Source of the DNA: DATFDN01 sp963767645
GTDB taxonomy: Bacteria; Pseudomonadota; Alphaproteobacteria; Acetobacterales; Acetobacteraceae
Assembly (NCBI GenBank): GCA_963767645.1
Contig: CAVYEW010000008.1
Span: 1 to 64,000, forward strand
Reading direction: 5' to 3'
DNA: 64,000 nt
In this document: positions 55,046 to 64,000 of the stretch, one piece after another
Position numbering within the stretch: position 1 is the stretch's first letter
Layout: the number at the start of each line of letters is the position of its first letter
The notes under the pieces: model-generated
Databases searched by the model: none
What the model was told of the DNA's origin: nothing
The model's input: only the letters and a program-made list of their open reading frames with translations
Translations under genes and position numbers: made by a program

Positions 55046-55947
55046 GGCCACTGCACCCCGCGGCGATTGAGGAAGATCGCGTGCAGCGTGTGCGAACCGC
55101 CGATGAACAAGCGGTTCTTCATCGGCCCGCCGAAGGTGAGATTGGAGACCGGGTACGGCACCAGCACCTTGCCGAGCAGCTTGCCCTCGGGACTGATGCA
55201 ATGCACGCCATCGGCGGCGCTGGACCAGAGATTGCCGTCCTCGTCGATGCGGAATCCGTCGCAGTAGCCAGGCTCGACCTTGTGGAATACGTCGCCTCCC
55301 GACAGCCGCGTTCCGTCCGGCGACACGTCGAAGACGCGGATATATTGACGCGGGTTCTCGCCGGTCTGATCGCCGGTCTCGGCGACATAGAGCCGCTTCT
55401 CGTCGGGTGAGAAGGCGAGCCCGTTCGGGCCGTCGAAATCGCCTGCCATCACCCTTATGTCACCGGAAACGGGATCGAAGCGATACAGCGCCGGCGGCTG
55501 CTCCGAGGTCTGCCGCCCGCCTTCATAATCGTTGAGGATGCCGTAGAGCGGATCGGAGAACCAGATCGTATTGTCCGATTTCACCACCACGTCATTGGGT
55601 GCGTTCAGCCGCTTGCCGTCGTGGTGTGAGACCAGCATCGTCACGTGCCCGTCAAGCTCGGTGCGATAGAGGCAGCGCCCGTGATGCGAACACGCGATCA
55701 GCCGGCCCTGGCGGTCGCGCGTCTGCCCATTGGCGTAGTCGGACGGCGCGCGGTAGACGGAGACGCCGGTCGCCTCGCTCCACCGCATCGTGCGGTTGCG
55801 CGGCAGATCCTGGAACAGCAGGCAGTCGGCATCGCCCATCCAGACCGGCCCCTCGATCCAGCGGAAGCCGGCAGCGAGCGTCTCCAGGGGCGCGTTGGCG
55901 AGCACGTAGTGCGCGAAGCGCCGATCGTGGATCTCGAACCCGTCCAC
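55042..55947 (-). CDS. SMP-30/gluconolactonase family protein
   Basis: A 301-residue six-bladed propeller lactonase. Motifs: FRWIEGPVWMGDADCLLFQD with the metal-binding Glu, NGQTRDRQGRLIACSH, NAPNDVVVKSDNTIWFSDPL with the metal Asn/Asp, and FDGPNGLAFSPDEKRLYVAE. It hydrolyses sugar lactones. It follows the cupin gene by 3 bp and overlaps the VOC gene. The presence of a GMC-type dehydrogenase opposite suggests oxidation of a sugar to a lactone followed by opening here. Confidence 0.92.
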   Translation of the reverse strand: MDGFEIHDRRFAHYVLANAPLETLAAGFRWIEGPVWMGDADCLLFQDLPRNRTMRWSEATGVSVYRAPSDYANGQTRDRQGRLIACSHHGRCLYRTELDGHVTMLVSHHDGKRLNAPNDVVVKSDNTIWFSDPLYGILNDYEGGRQTSEQPPALYRFDPVSGDIRVMAGDFDGPNGLAFSPDEKRLYVAETGDQTGENPRQYIRVFDVSPDGTRLSGGDVFHKVEPGYCDGFRIDEDGNLWSSAADGVHCISPEGKLLGKVLVPYPVSNLTFGGPMKNRLFIGGSHTLHAIFLNRRGVQWP

Positions 55948-55950
55948 GGC

Positions 55951-56400
55951 CTATTTGAAGCGGCAGGGCGAGGCGACGCTCGCCGGCGTCTCGAACTGCA
56001 CCAGCATCAGCATAGCCGGCTCATTGCCCACCGTGCCGGAGGCGTGCCCGCTCTTGCCGTCCCGTTCGCGGCTGCCCTGGTCCTCGCCGAACGAAATGTC
56101 GCCCGGCCCCATCTCCACCCGCTGCCCGTCCATCAATTCGACGAACCAGCGCCCGGAGAGCGGGACGATCCATTGCGGCTTGGGGTTCGGATGCCAGGCG
56201 CCCTGCCAGCCGACGGGCAAGACGGTGAACTCCACCGTCATCTCGGCGCTCGTTTTCTTCCCCTGCCATTGCGCCGCCGCGCCGCCGCCGATCGATTTCA
56301 TCTCGAACTCGGTCATCTGGCAGCGCGTCTGATGGCTCACGCCCTGCTCGTCGATCCACAGATGCCAATAAGGGAGTGTCGGCTTCTCGTCGGTGCTCAT
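55951..56400 (-). CDS. Cupin-domain protein
   Basis: A 149-residue protein beginning MSTDEKPTLPYWHLWIDEQG. It has a single cupin barrel: TVEFTVLPVGWQGAWHPNPK for motif 1 and WFVELMDGQRVEMGPGDISF for motif 2, in which the usual metal histidines are only partly present. Start is fixed by an ATGA overlap with the DoxX stop. Substrate unknown; context is the sugar-lactone operon. Confidence 0.75.
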   Translation of the reverse strand: MSTDEKPTLPYWHLWIDEQGVSHQTRCQMTEFEMKSIGGGAAAQWQGKKTSAEMTVEFTVLPVGWQGAWHPNPKPQWIVPLSGRWFVELMDGQRVEMGPGDISFGEDQGSRERDGKSGHASGTVGNEPAMLMLVQFETPASVASPCRFK

Positions 56401-56879
56401 GTGCGTTCGCGCGCTCCCTTCTGGATGGCGTAGGGCCGGGTCGAGGAGAACGGGTTGGCGAGGAAGCCGCGCGAGTTGCCGGCGCGCGTGCCGAAGGTGA
56501 TCAGCAGGAAGCCGCCCGCGAGCGAGAGATTTTTCAGGAAGTCCCAGAACAGGTCGCGTCCGCGGCTCTGGCCCGGGTGCCAGAAATCGCCCGGTTCCCA
56601 GAAACGCTTGAACAGCACCGCCGTGGCGCCGCAATACCCGGCCATGACGAACGCGGCGAGCCGGTCCAGCTTGCCGGTCAGGATGGCCGCCGGCATCGCC
56701 ACCTCCACCGCCAGCCCGGCGAGGATCAGCGCCTTGGCCGGCTTGTCGGCCGGAACCAGCTCCTTCGCCTGATCGACCGCACCGTTGAAGTTCAGGGTCT
56801 TGTCGAGCGCGCTGAAGGGAAAGAACAGCGACACCAGCAGATAGCGGATCGCAAGCTCGGTCGCGCGGCTCGGTGCCAT
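56397..56879 (-). CDS. DoxX-family membrane protein
   Basis: A 160-residue protein with four predicted membrane helices, starting ELAIRYLLVSLFFPFSALDK and including LILAGLAVEVAMPAAILTG, RLAAFVMAGYCGATAVLF and FLKNLSLAGGFLLITFG, as in the DoxX/DoxD family. It may shuttle electrons to quinone; the exact function is not established. First gene of the operon with the cupin, SMP30 and VOC genes, and divergent from the GMC oxidoreductase. Confidence 0.8.
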   Translation of the reverse strand: MAPSRATELAIRYLLVSLFFPFSALDKTLNFNGAVDQAKELVPADKPAKALILAGLAVEVAMPAAILTGKLDRLAAFVMAGYCGATAVLFKRFWEPGDFWHPGQSRGRDLFWDFLKNLSLAGGFLLITFGTRAGNSRGFLANPFSSTRPYAIQKGARERT

Positions 56880-57010
56880 TCCACGGTCCTCATCGTGCTG
56901 CCGTATAAACCTCCCGACGATCCTGGGGGTTGCAGCACGGGATCACACGTTCCTGCAACAGCCGGCGCTCTACAACGTTCGTTGTCCGATCCCAGGGGGC
57001 GAGAAGCGCG

Positions 57011-58576
57011 ATGAGCAGCGAGCATTACGACGTCATCATCATCGGCTCCGGCCCCGGCGGCGGAACGATGGCCTGGAAGCTCGCCAGGACCGGCAAGCGC
57101 ATCCTGTTGCTGGAACGGGGCGACTATCTCCCTCGTTCGCGAATGAACTGGAGTTCCCAGGCGGTGTTCGTCGATGCCGCCTATCAGGCGAAGGAGACAT
57201 GGTACGGCAGGGACGGACGCGAATTCCATCCGGGCCTGCATTATTTCGTCGGCGGCAATTCCAAGGTGTATGGCGCTGCTCTTCTGCGCTTGCGCAAGGA
57301 GGATTTCGGCGAGATCCGCCATGTCGACGGCATCTCTCCCGCCTGGCCGGTCGGCTATGACGCCTTCGAGCCGTACTACACCGAGGCCGAGCGGCTGTTC
57401 CATGTGCATGGAAAGCGCGGCGAGGACCCGACCGAGCCCCCTTCCGGCGCTCCCTTCCCGTACCCGCCGGTGTCGCACGAGCCGCGCGTGCAGGCCTTGA
57501 GCGACACCTTCCGCGGCGAGGGGCTCCATCCCTTCCACCTGCCGCTCGGCATCCTCCTCGACGAGAAGGACGGCAAGGCGACGCCCACCAGCATCTGCAT
57601 CCGCTGCGACATGTTCGACGGCTATCCGTGCCTGCTCAACGGCAAGGCGGACGCCCAGGTGGTCTGCGTCGATCCGGCGCTGACGGCGCATCCCAATCTC
57701 ACCCTGCTGACCAACGCCTACGTGTCCAGGCTGGAGACGGATGCCGCGGGACGCAGCGTGAGCACTGTGCAGGTGACGCGCGGAGGACAGGCCGAGCAAT
57801 ACTCCGCCGACATCGTGGTGGTGGCCTGCGGCGCGCTCAGCTCGGCGCTGCTGCTGCTGCGTTCGGCGAGCGACCAGCATCCGCACGGCCTTGCGAACGG
57901 CTCCGGCCAGGCCGGCCGCAACTACATGCGCCACAACCAGTCGGTGCTGATGGCGCTGCTGCGCGAGCCCAACGACACGGTGTTCCAGAAGACGCTCGCG
58001 GTGAGCGATTTCTATTTCCGCTCCCCTGATTGGGAATTCCCGCTCGGCCTGATCCAGATGTGCGCGACGTCGCATACCGACCAGATCCGCGGCGAGTCCC
58101 TGCCCGAGTGGCTGTCATGGCTGCCGAACATGCCGTTCGAGAAGATGGCTCAGCACTCGATGGATTTCTGGCTGTCCAGCGAGGACCTGCCGCGGCCGGA
58201 GAACCGTGTCTTCTACGAGGACAACCGCGTCGTGCTCGATCTGACCGAGAACAACATGGAGGCGCACCATCGGCTGAAGCGGAAGCTGGAGCATCTGTTG
58301 GGCGTAGCCGGCGCGCATCCGGTGCTGCTCGAAAGGCGGCTTTACCTGGGCAAGAACATACCGATCGGCGGCACCGCGCATCAGGCGGGCACGCTCCGCT
58401 TCGGACGCGATCCGGCGTCTTCGGTGCTCGACACCGACTGCAAGGCCCACGAGCTCGACAATCTTTACGTCACCGACGCCAGCTTCTTCCCCTCCATCGG
58501 CGCGGTGAACCCGACGCTCACCATCATCGCCAACGCACTTCGCGTCGCCGACCGGATCGAGGAGCGGATCAGGTGA
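57011..58576 (+). CDS. GMC-family FAD oxidoreductase
   Basis: A 521-residue flavoprotein of the glucose-methanol-choline family. FAD site DVIIIGSGPGGGTMAWKLAR, then GGNSKVYGAALLR, a second segment VVACGALSSALLLLRSAS, and the C-terminal active-site region GTAHQAGTLRFGRDPASSVL then DASFFPSIGAVNPTLTIIAN with a His and an Asn in catalytic positions. ATG at 57011 follows GAGAAG. No Tat signal, so probably cytoplasmic. It reads away from the DoxX-cupin-SMP30-VOC operon and may oxidise its sugar substrate. Confidence 0.9.
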   Translation: MSSEHYDVIIIGSGPGGGTMAWKLARTGKRILLLERGDYLPRSRMNWSSQAVFVDAAYQAKETWYGRDGREFHPGLHYFVGGNSKVYGAALLRLRKEDFGEIRHVDGISPAWPVGYDAFEPYYTEAERLFHVHGKRGEDPTEPPSGAPFPYPPVSHEPRVQALSDTFRGEGLHPFHLPLGILLDEKDGKATPTSICIRCDMFDGYPCLLNGKADAQVVCVDPALTAHPNLTLLTNAYVSRLETDAAGRSVSTVQVTRGGQAEQYSADIVVVACGALSSALLLLRSASDQHPHGLANGSGQAGRNYMRHNQSVLMALLREPNDTVFQKTLAVSDFYFRSPDWEFPLGLIQMCATSHTDQIRGESLPEWLSWLPNMPFEKMAQHSMDFWLSSEDLPRPENRVFYEDNRVVLDLTENNMEAHHRLKRKLEHLLGVAGAHPVLLERRLYLGKNIPIGGTAHQAGTLRFGRDPASSVLDTDCKAHELDNLYVTDASFFPSIGAVNPTLTIIANALRVADRIEERIR

Positions 58577-58647
58577 GACTGGCGGCGCCGGTTCCGCCCT
58601 GCAATCATCCAGCTCGTCACTGACGGGACGGGATCGCGCTCACCGGT

Positions 58648-59286
58648 TCAACGCTTGCCTGAACCACTTTGCGGGCTTGCGGTGTTGCTGCCTTGCGCTT
58701 GCGGCGTAGCGGGCGACAGGCCGCTCAGACCTTGTTCAAAGGACAGTTCCGGGGCGACCTGTTCCCCCGGCCGGTCGCCTTGCAGCGAGGCCTGGTAAGC
58801 CTCGGCGGGGAAGGCGCCGCCAAGCGACTGGATGTAGGCGACGATGAGCCAGATCGCTTGCGGCGGCAGCGCCTTCCCCCACGCCGGCATGCCCTGCGGT
58901 CGCCCCTCGTAGATGGAGTCGTAGATCGCCGCCGGCGTACCGCCATACCGCCAATACTTGCTGGTGAGGTTGGGTCCCATGCCGCCCTTGGCATCAAAGC
59001 CATGACAGTCGGCACAGTTCATCTCCGAAAACAGCTGCTTGCCCTGTTCCACCGCTTGCGGCTGGCCAGCAACTGGATTGGTGATCTTGCCGGCAACATT
59101 GGTCTCGGGGGCTTCCACCAACTCGCCCAAGGGCACACGGCCCAACTCCCCGCTCGGCGGCGGCAACCCGGACGCCGATTGTGGCGCATTGTCATCGTTA
59201 GCCGCTTCGGAGGGGCTGATCCCCGCCAGGATGGCCACCAGGGCGATGGCTGGCAGTGTTCGGAGCGTCCGATGCCGGAGTTTCAT
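58648..59286 (-). CDS. Periplasmic c-type cytochrome, partner of the adjacent dehydrogenase
   Basis: A 212-residue protein with signal peptide LPAIALVAILAGISPSEA and one haem site, CADCH (Cys91, Cys94, His95); the likely axial Met is in GMPAWGKALP. An Ala/Pro/Ser-rich tail of about 45 residues follows. It starts 7 bp after the quinoprotein stop and so is co-expressed as its electron acceptor, in the manner of XoxG/MxaG cytochromes. Confidence 0.88.
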   Translation of the reverse strand: MKLRHRTLRTLPAIALVAILAGISPSEAANDDNAPQSASGLPPPSGELGRVPLGELVEAPETNVAGKITNPVAGQPQAVEQGKQLFSEMNCADCHGFDAKGGMGPNLTSKYWRYGGTPAAIYDSIYEGRPQGMPAWGKALPPQAIWLIVAYIQSLGGAFPAEAYQASLQGDRPGEQVAPELSFEQGLSGLSPATPQAQGSNTASPQSGSGKR

Positions 59287-59293
59287 GACACCC

Positions 59294-61177
59294 TCAACGC
59301 CTATGGCTTGTTGCTTCGGGAGGAATGGCGGCGGGTTGCCCGGCACCTTCGCTGGCGATCATGCCCGGCCCGCTGCTCGGCGATTCGCCGTTGATGGAGA
59401 ACACGTAGAGCGTGCTTCCCCGCGCCGGGAAACCGGCCATTGAAGCGCTCACCATCGCCGCTCCGCCGACTCCGGTATAGACGGCGACGTATTGGCGGCC
59501 ATCCGGACCGAGATAGGTGATCGGCTGCGAGATCACCCCGGAACTGAGCTTCTGCGACCACAGCACCTTGCCGCTATGTGCATCGACGGCACGGAACCAG
59601 CCATCGGCGGTACCGTAGAACACCAGGTCGCCGGCGGTCGCGATGGTCCCGCTCATGGTCATGAACTGCTCGTTGATCGACCACACCTTCTTGCCCGTGG
59701 CCGGATCCCACGCCATGAACTCGCCCCAGTGGCCGCCAGGCGCCGGATGACGCGTCATATCCATGCCGTCGTAGGGCGTGCCGGGAATGAAGGCCACCGG
59801 ATGGTCGGTGACATCCATGCAGATGTTGAAGATACCCGCGTAGAGCAGGCCGGTGCGCGGCGAGAATGCCGAGGGCTGCCAGTCCTTGCCGCCGATGTCC
59901 GGCGGGCAGACATTGGCAAGCTTGACCTCCGGCTTGGGTTCCATCGCGGGATCGACCACGGGCCTGCCGGTCTTCAGGTCGATGCCCTTGGACCAGTTCT
60001 GGTACGCGAACGGCGCCGCGACCAGAACCTCCCCGGTAGTGCGGTCGATGGTGTAGCCATAGGCATTCCGATCGAAGTGGACCAGCACCTTCCGGGTCTG
60101 GCCGTTGATCGGCAGATCGACCAGGACGTTCTCGTTCACGCCGTCATAATCCCACTGGTCGTGCGGCGTGAACTGATAGGCCCACTTGGCCATTCCGGTG
60201 TTGAGGTCACGGGCGAAGACGGCGCTGGTCCAGAGGTTGTCGCCAGGCCGCTGCGCCGGCACGCGCGGGCCCGGGTTGCTGGTGCCATAGTAGATGAGGT
60301 TGAGCTCGGGATCGTAGGAGATCCAGCCCCAGACCGCGCCGGCGCCATGCTTCCACATGTCGGGCGGCCAACTGCTGACGCCGAGGTCCTTGCCCTTCAT
60401 CCAATCGTAGAACGGCTTGAAGTCGGCTCCGAGCTTCACGATCGAATCCGAGCCGGTACTATAGGCGCGCCAGAGTTCCTTGCCGGTATCGACATCAAGG
60501 GCGGCGATCCAGCCGATCTTGCCCATCTCCCCGCCGCTGTTGCCGACCAGCACCTTGTTGCCGACGACGAATGGCGCCATCGTCATGGTCTGCCCGTCTT
60601 CGACGTTGCCCATCTTGATGCGCCACACCTCCTTGCCGGTGTTGGCATCGACCGCGACGGTGTGATCGTCGAGCAGGTTATAGATCAGCTTGCCGTTGGC
60701 GTACGCGGCCCCGCGATTGACGATGTCGCAACAGGCCTTGCCGATCGCCATCGGCGAGGGATCGGGCGTGTAGGTCCACTTGATCGGCGTGCCCGGCTTG
60801 GAAAGGTCGAGAGCATAGGCGTCGTTCGGAAACGGCGCCACGATATACATCGTATCGCCGACAATAAGCGGGGCACCTTCGTGTCCGGCATTAATGCCGT
60901 CCGAGAACGACCACGCCATGCGCAGCTGGTTGACGTTGCCCGTGTTGATCTTGTCGAGCGTGCTGTACCGCGTATTGGCGTAGTCGCGTGCTTGGCTGTG
61001 CCACTCGCCCGGCGGGTCGTTCGGGGCGAAGTTCGCGGTTGCACCCGTGGTCGAGCTGGACGCGGCCTGCGGCGCGGGTTGGGATGTTGGGCCCGCGCTG
61101 GTCTCGGGTTGCGCGACGGCGGGTACTGCGCCTGCGACCAGCAGCCACAGTCCCAGGGTGATCGCCTGCTTGGCCAT
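59294..61177 (-). CDS. PQQ-dependent alcohol dehydrogenase, lanthanide-type signature
   Basis: A 627-residue periplasmic quinoprotein of the methanol/ethanol dehydrogenase family, with Sec signal MAKQAITLGLWLLVAGAVPA. Tryptophan-docking repeats are present (TGKEVWRIKMG, TGKELWRAY, TGKKVWSINE, SGKVLWSQK). A vicinal Cys pair (Cys149-Cys150 in GKACCDIVNRG) marks the PQQ cap. The metal/catalytic site reads QFTPHDQWDYDGVNEN with Asp343 and a second Asp345; the second Asp is the residue that distinguishes XoxF/ExaF-type lanthanide enzymes from calcium MxaF. Start at 61177 avoids an implausible 26-residue extension. It belongs to a broad family, so substrate (methanol, ethanol or another alcohol) is open. 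Confidence 0.9.
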   Translation of the reverse strand: MAKQAITLGLWLLVAGAVPAVAQPETSAGPTSQPAPQAASSSTTGATANFAPNDPPGEWHSQARDYANTRYSTLDKINTGNVNQLRMAWSFSDGINAGHEGAPLIVGDTMYIVAPFPNDAYALDLSKPGTPIKWTYTPDPSPMAIGKACCDIVNRGAAYANGKLIYNLLDDHTVAVDANTGKEVWRIKMGNVEDGQTMTMAPFVVGNKVLVGNSGGEMGKIGWIAALDVDTGKELWRAYSTGSDSIVKLGADFKPFYDWMKGKDLGVSSWPPDMWKHGAGAVWGWISYDPELNLIYYGTSNPGPRVPAQRPGDNLWTSAVFARDLNTGMAKWAYQFTPHDQWDYDGVNENVLVDLPINGQTRKVLVHFDRNAYGYTIDRTTGEVLVAAPFAYQNWSKGIDLKTGRPVVDPAMEPKPEVKLANVCPPDIGGKDWQPSAFSPRTGLLYAGIFNICMDVTDHPVAFIPGTPYDGMDMTRHPAPGGHWGEFMAWDPATGKKVWSINEQFMTMSGTIATAGDLVFYGTADGWFRAVDAHSGKVLWSQKLSSGVISQPITYLGPDGRQYVAVYTGVGGAAMVSASMAGFPARGSTLYVFSINGESPSSGPGMIASEGAGQPAAIPPEATSHRR

Positions 61178-61374
61178 GTTCCGCCCCCGAGCGTTCTCTG
61201 TTGGCGGAAGCATAATCCACATTGGTGATCCGCGATCAACTTCTTGCAGCCGCAATCAGGCAATCACTCGAACGTTAACGAGTTCAAGGTCAGCGGCGGC
61301 AAGCGATCATTGGAAATCGCGCATACTGACTACCGAGCAGTTGGTATCCACCCGCGGCTGTCGGAGTCAGGGCA

Positions 61375-63430
61375 TCACATCTGGACGCGCAGGCACCCGA
61401 ACCCGTCCACCGCCACTGTCGCCGCGTCGGGCACCAGGCACGTCGCGTCGTATTCCTGGACGATCAACGGCCCGTGCCACTCCCGGCCCGCGATACTGGC
61501 GCGGTCCAGCACCGGGATCTCCGCCCAGCCGGCGCCGGAGAACCAGGCGCGCCGGCTCGCCGGGGTGCCGCAGTGTGCGGGGGGCACTGCGTCCGGCAGG
61601 CGCGGATGATCGGGCAGGCCGCGCGCGATCATCGACACCGCGACCAACTCCACCGGCTCCGCAGCCGGTGCGCGAAAGCCATAGTTGCGTGCGTGCTCGG
61701 CCGCGAACAGCTCGGGTAGCGCACGCAGGATCTCGGCCGCGTCGCCAACGGGAAGCGTGACGGCGATCTCGCTCGACTGGCCGAGGTAGCGGGCCATCGC
61801 TGCGCGACGAAACGCCCGGCGCTCCGGCGGGAATCCGTCCTCCGCCAGACGCGCGCCTCCCTCCGCGGCAAGTGCATCGAGCGCGGCCTGCAGCATCGCT
61901 GGTTCGATCGTCTCCAGCTTGGCGCGCAAGCTGCGCGTCGCGTGGTGCTCGGAATCGGCCATCAGCAAGCCGAAGGCGCTGAAGGCGCCGGGCATTGGTG
62001 GTACCGATGATTCGCCGGATGCCAAGCTCGGCGGCAATCCAGGCCGCGAACAGCGGGCCGTTGCCGCCGAAGGCCAGCAGCGCGGCCTCGCGCGGGTCGC
62101 GGCCGCGCTCCACCGATACCGCGCGGAGTGCGCGCATCATGTTGGCTGACGCAATGCGCAGCATCCCCCAGGCCGCCTGCTCGACGCCGCAGCCCATCGG
62201 CGCCGCCAGATCGCGTGCGACCGCCGCGCGTGCGGCCGCGACATCCAGCTTCAAGGCTCCCCCGGCCAGCCCTGCGGGATTGAGATAGCCGAGCACCAGA
62301 TTGCAGTCGGTGATCGTCACCACCGTCCCGCCCCGGCCGTAGCAGACCGGCCCAGGATCGGCGCCCGCGCTCTCGGGACCGACCTTCGGCGCTCCGGCCG
62401 CATCCAGCCGGCACAGCGATCCGCCGCCCGCGCCCACCTCCGCCAGATCGATCGCCGGCAGCTTCAGCATGTAGCCGGCGCCAACCAGCAGGCGCGAGCC
62501 CGCCATCACGCCGGCACCGATCTCCATTGCCTCGGTCCGGGCCGCCTCGCCATGTTCTACCAGTCCGGCCTTGGCCGTAGTTCCGCCCATGTCGAAGGTG
62601 ATGAGCCGCCCCTCCTGCAGTCGCCGTGCTAGGACAGCCCCGCCCACGACGCCGGCCGCCGGCCCGCTCTCGACGATGCGCGCCGGCTGCGCGACCGCGA
62701 AATCGGCCGCCGCAAGCCCGCCGTTCGACTGCATCAGGCGCAGCTTCGTTTTGACGCCGAGCGCCTGCAACCTAGCCTGAAGCGCGGTCAGGTAGGCGCG
62801 GACCACTGGCTGGATGGTGGCGTTGATGACGGTCGTACTGGTGCGCGGATACTCCTTGATCTCGGGCAGGATCTCGTGGCTGACCGACAGTGCCGCCTGC
62901 GGCAGCGCGGCCCGCACGGCGCGCGCGACCGCCTGCTCGTGCGTCGGATTGGCGTAGCTGTGCAGCAGGCATACCGCGACCGCCTCGACCGCTTCGGCCC
63001 GCAGCATCACGACCGCCGCCGCCACGCTCGCCTCGTCCAGCATCACGGCGATGCTGCCATCCGGACGCGTCTTCTCGACCACTTCCAGCCGCATGCGGCG
63101 CTCGACCAGAGGCGGCGGCTTCTGCCAGGCGATGTCGTAGAGCCGGGGCATTCGCAGGTCGCGGATGTCCAGCGTGTCGCGGAAGCCCTTGGTGGTGATG
63201 AGGCCGGTGCGGGCGCCCTTGCCTTCCAGGATGGTGTTGGAGCCGATGGTCGTGGCGTGCAGCACCTCGGCCACTTCATCGTCGAGCAATGCCCTCACTC
63301 CATCGACGATCCCCTCGGCGTAGTCATGCGGGGTGGAGGCGGTCTTGTGGACTCGCACCCGACCGTCGGCGCCGATCGCGACCAGGTCGGTGAAGGTGCC
63401 GCCGATGTCGATGCCGAGCCGCAGCGTCAT
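61375..63430 (-). pseudogene. hyuA: Hydantoinase/oxoprolinase A-type subunit HyuA, apparent frameshift
   Basis: ATP-dependent N-methylhydantoinase/5-oxoprolinase-type alpha subunit. ATG at 63430 overlaps the hyuB stop as ATGA and starts MTLRLGIDIGGTFTDLVAIG, the actin-like ATP site. Further motifs are GPAAGVVGGAVLARRL, ITFDMGGTTAKAGLV and FGGNGPLFAAWIAAELGIRR. At 62004-62005 one extra base in a CC pair breaks the frame; dropping it gives RRIIVPPMPGAFSAFGLLMA, the family consensus. The second frame finishes at 61375 with YDATCLVPDAATVAVDGFG. Repaired length about 685 residues. Substrate not deducible. Confidence 0.88.
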
Positions 63431-64000
63431 GCGGCTGGCTCCCAAGCCACTGTCGGCAACGGCACGCGAGTTGCGCGCAGCCGGGCACGCAAAGTCTCAG
63501 TCGCCGCTGGATCGATCGCCGGCGGATCGCCCTGCGCCGCCACGCCATAATCGCGCGCCGCGCTCTCAATCGTCACCAGCCCGTCCCGCAAGTCTTTCGC
63601 GACGGCTCCAAGATTGCGCGTCAGCGCCTCGCCCCATCCGCCGCCGCCCGGCAGGTCGTGGCGGAACACCTCGCCGCGACGGAACGGGCAGGTGATCTTG
63701 GCGTGCAGCACCTGCTCGCTCGGCTGTCCGGGGTCGAGCACGCTGCGCCCCGCCGCGCCCGGCCCGCCGCCTTGCAGCCCATACGGTCGGTGCGTCTGGC
63801 GGTCGGCGCGGACCTGCAGGATGCCTTCCTCGGCCAGCATCCGCCACGTCCGCCGCAGCGCCGCGCCGCCGCGAAAGCGGCCCGGCCCGCCGCTGTCCGG
63901 CACGAACTCGTTGTCCAAGACTTCGAGCGGATTCTCGGCCTCAATCACCTCGACGCTGAAGCTCGCCATGTTGGCGAACATCGTGGTGTTCCCCTCCAGC
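63427..64000 (-). CDS. hyuB: Hydantoinase/oxoprolinase B-type subunit HyuB (5' part beyond the window)
   Basis: The C-terminal 190 or so codons of the beta subunit that pairs with HyuA. It shows NMASFSVEVIEAENPLEVLD, DSGGPGRFRGGAALRRTWRM and CPFRRGEVFRHDLPGGGGWG, the conserved end of this family. The open frame continues through 64000 without a start, so the gene is cut by the window edge. ATGA overlap with hyuA. Confidence 0.88.
   Translation of the reverse strand, partial: LEGNTTMFANMASFSVEVIEAENPLEVLDNEFVPDSGGPGRFRGGAALRRTWRMLAEEGILQVRADRQTHRPYGLQGGGPGAAGRSVLDPGQPSEQVLHAKITCPFRRGEVFRHDLPGGGGWGEALTRNLGAVAKDLRDGLVTIESAARDYGVAAQGDPPAIDPAATETLRARLRATRVPLPTVAWEPAA

Overview
The window is GC-rich alphaproteobacterial DNA. 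An Acetobacteraceae-type (Rhodospirillales) host is suggested by the gene content: the miaB-phoH-ybeY-corC order, a PQQ-dependent alcohol dehydrogenase with a cytochrome c partner, class I PhaC, ETF-QO, TamAB, and an mmgR-type small RNA. The family assignment is an inference. No rRNA or CRISPR array is visible.

Region 1 (about 1-13.85 kb) is a defence island lying against the 3' end of a tRNA-Gly(GCC) gene. From left to right it holds a Hachiman pair (hamB and hamA, minus strand) with an Mrr-like endonuclease gene upstream. Next comes a module I cannot assign: a GHKL ATPase convergent with a three-gene, ATGA-coupled operon of a STAS-like/winged-helix protein, a 116-residue protein and a cysteine-rich protein. 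After that are an AbiE toxin-antitoxin system with a recognisable double inverted-repeat operator, a Septu pair (ptuA, ptuB) and an IS5-family transposase remnant. No integrase is in view.

Region 2 (13.9-49.8 kb) is mostly chromosomal core: an orphan periplasmic binding protein, corC-ybeY-phoH-miaB, plsC, tamA-tamB, nusG-secE with tRNA-Trp, a methyltransferase-glycosyltransferase fusion, a CoA-binding/MetY fusion, an mmgR-like sRNA, queC, vapBC, phaC, a three-gene membrane cassette that looks like a minimal MotA/MotB-type ion motor, ETF-QO, a phospholipase D family protein, a degenerate uracil-DNA glycosylase relative and two lytic transglycosylases.

Region 3 (49.8-64 kb) is metabolic: a GH15 glycosidase, a DsbA-family protein, a second MetY, a tightly coupled DoxX-cupin-SMP30-VOC operon facing a GMC oxidoreductase, a lanthanide-type (DxD) quinoprotein alcohol dehydrogenase with its cytochrome c, and a hydantoinase/oxoprolinase pair cut by the right edge.

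Eight genes are interrupted by what looks like a single-base indel while both flanking reading frames stay intact (hamB, abiEii, ptuA, corC, phaC, the PLD gene, the VOC gene, hyuA). Because essential-type and core genes are hit as often as island genes, I suspect sequence errors for at least some, and I annotate these as whole genes with the break marked.
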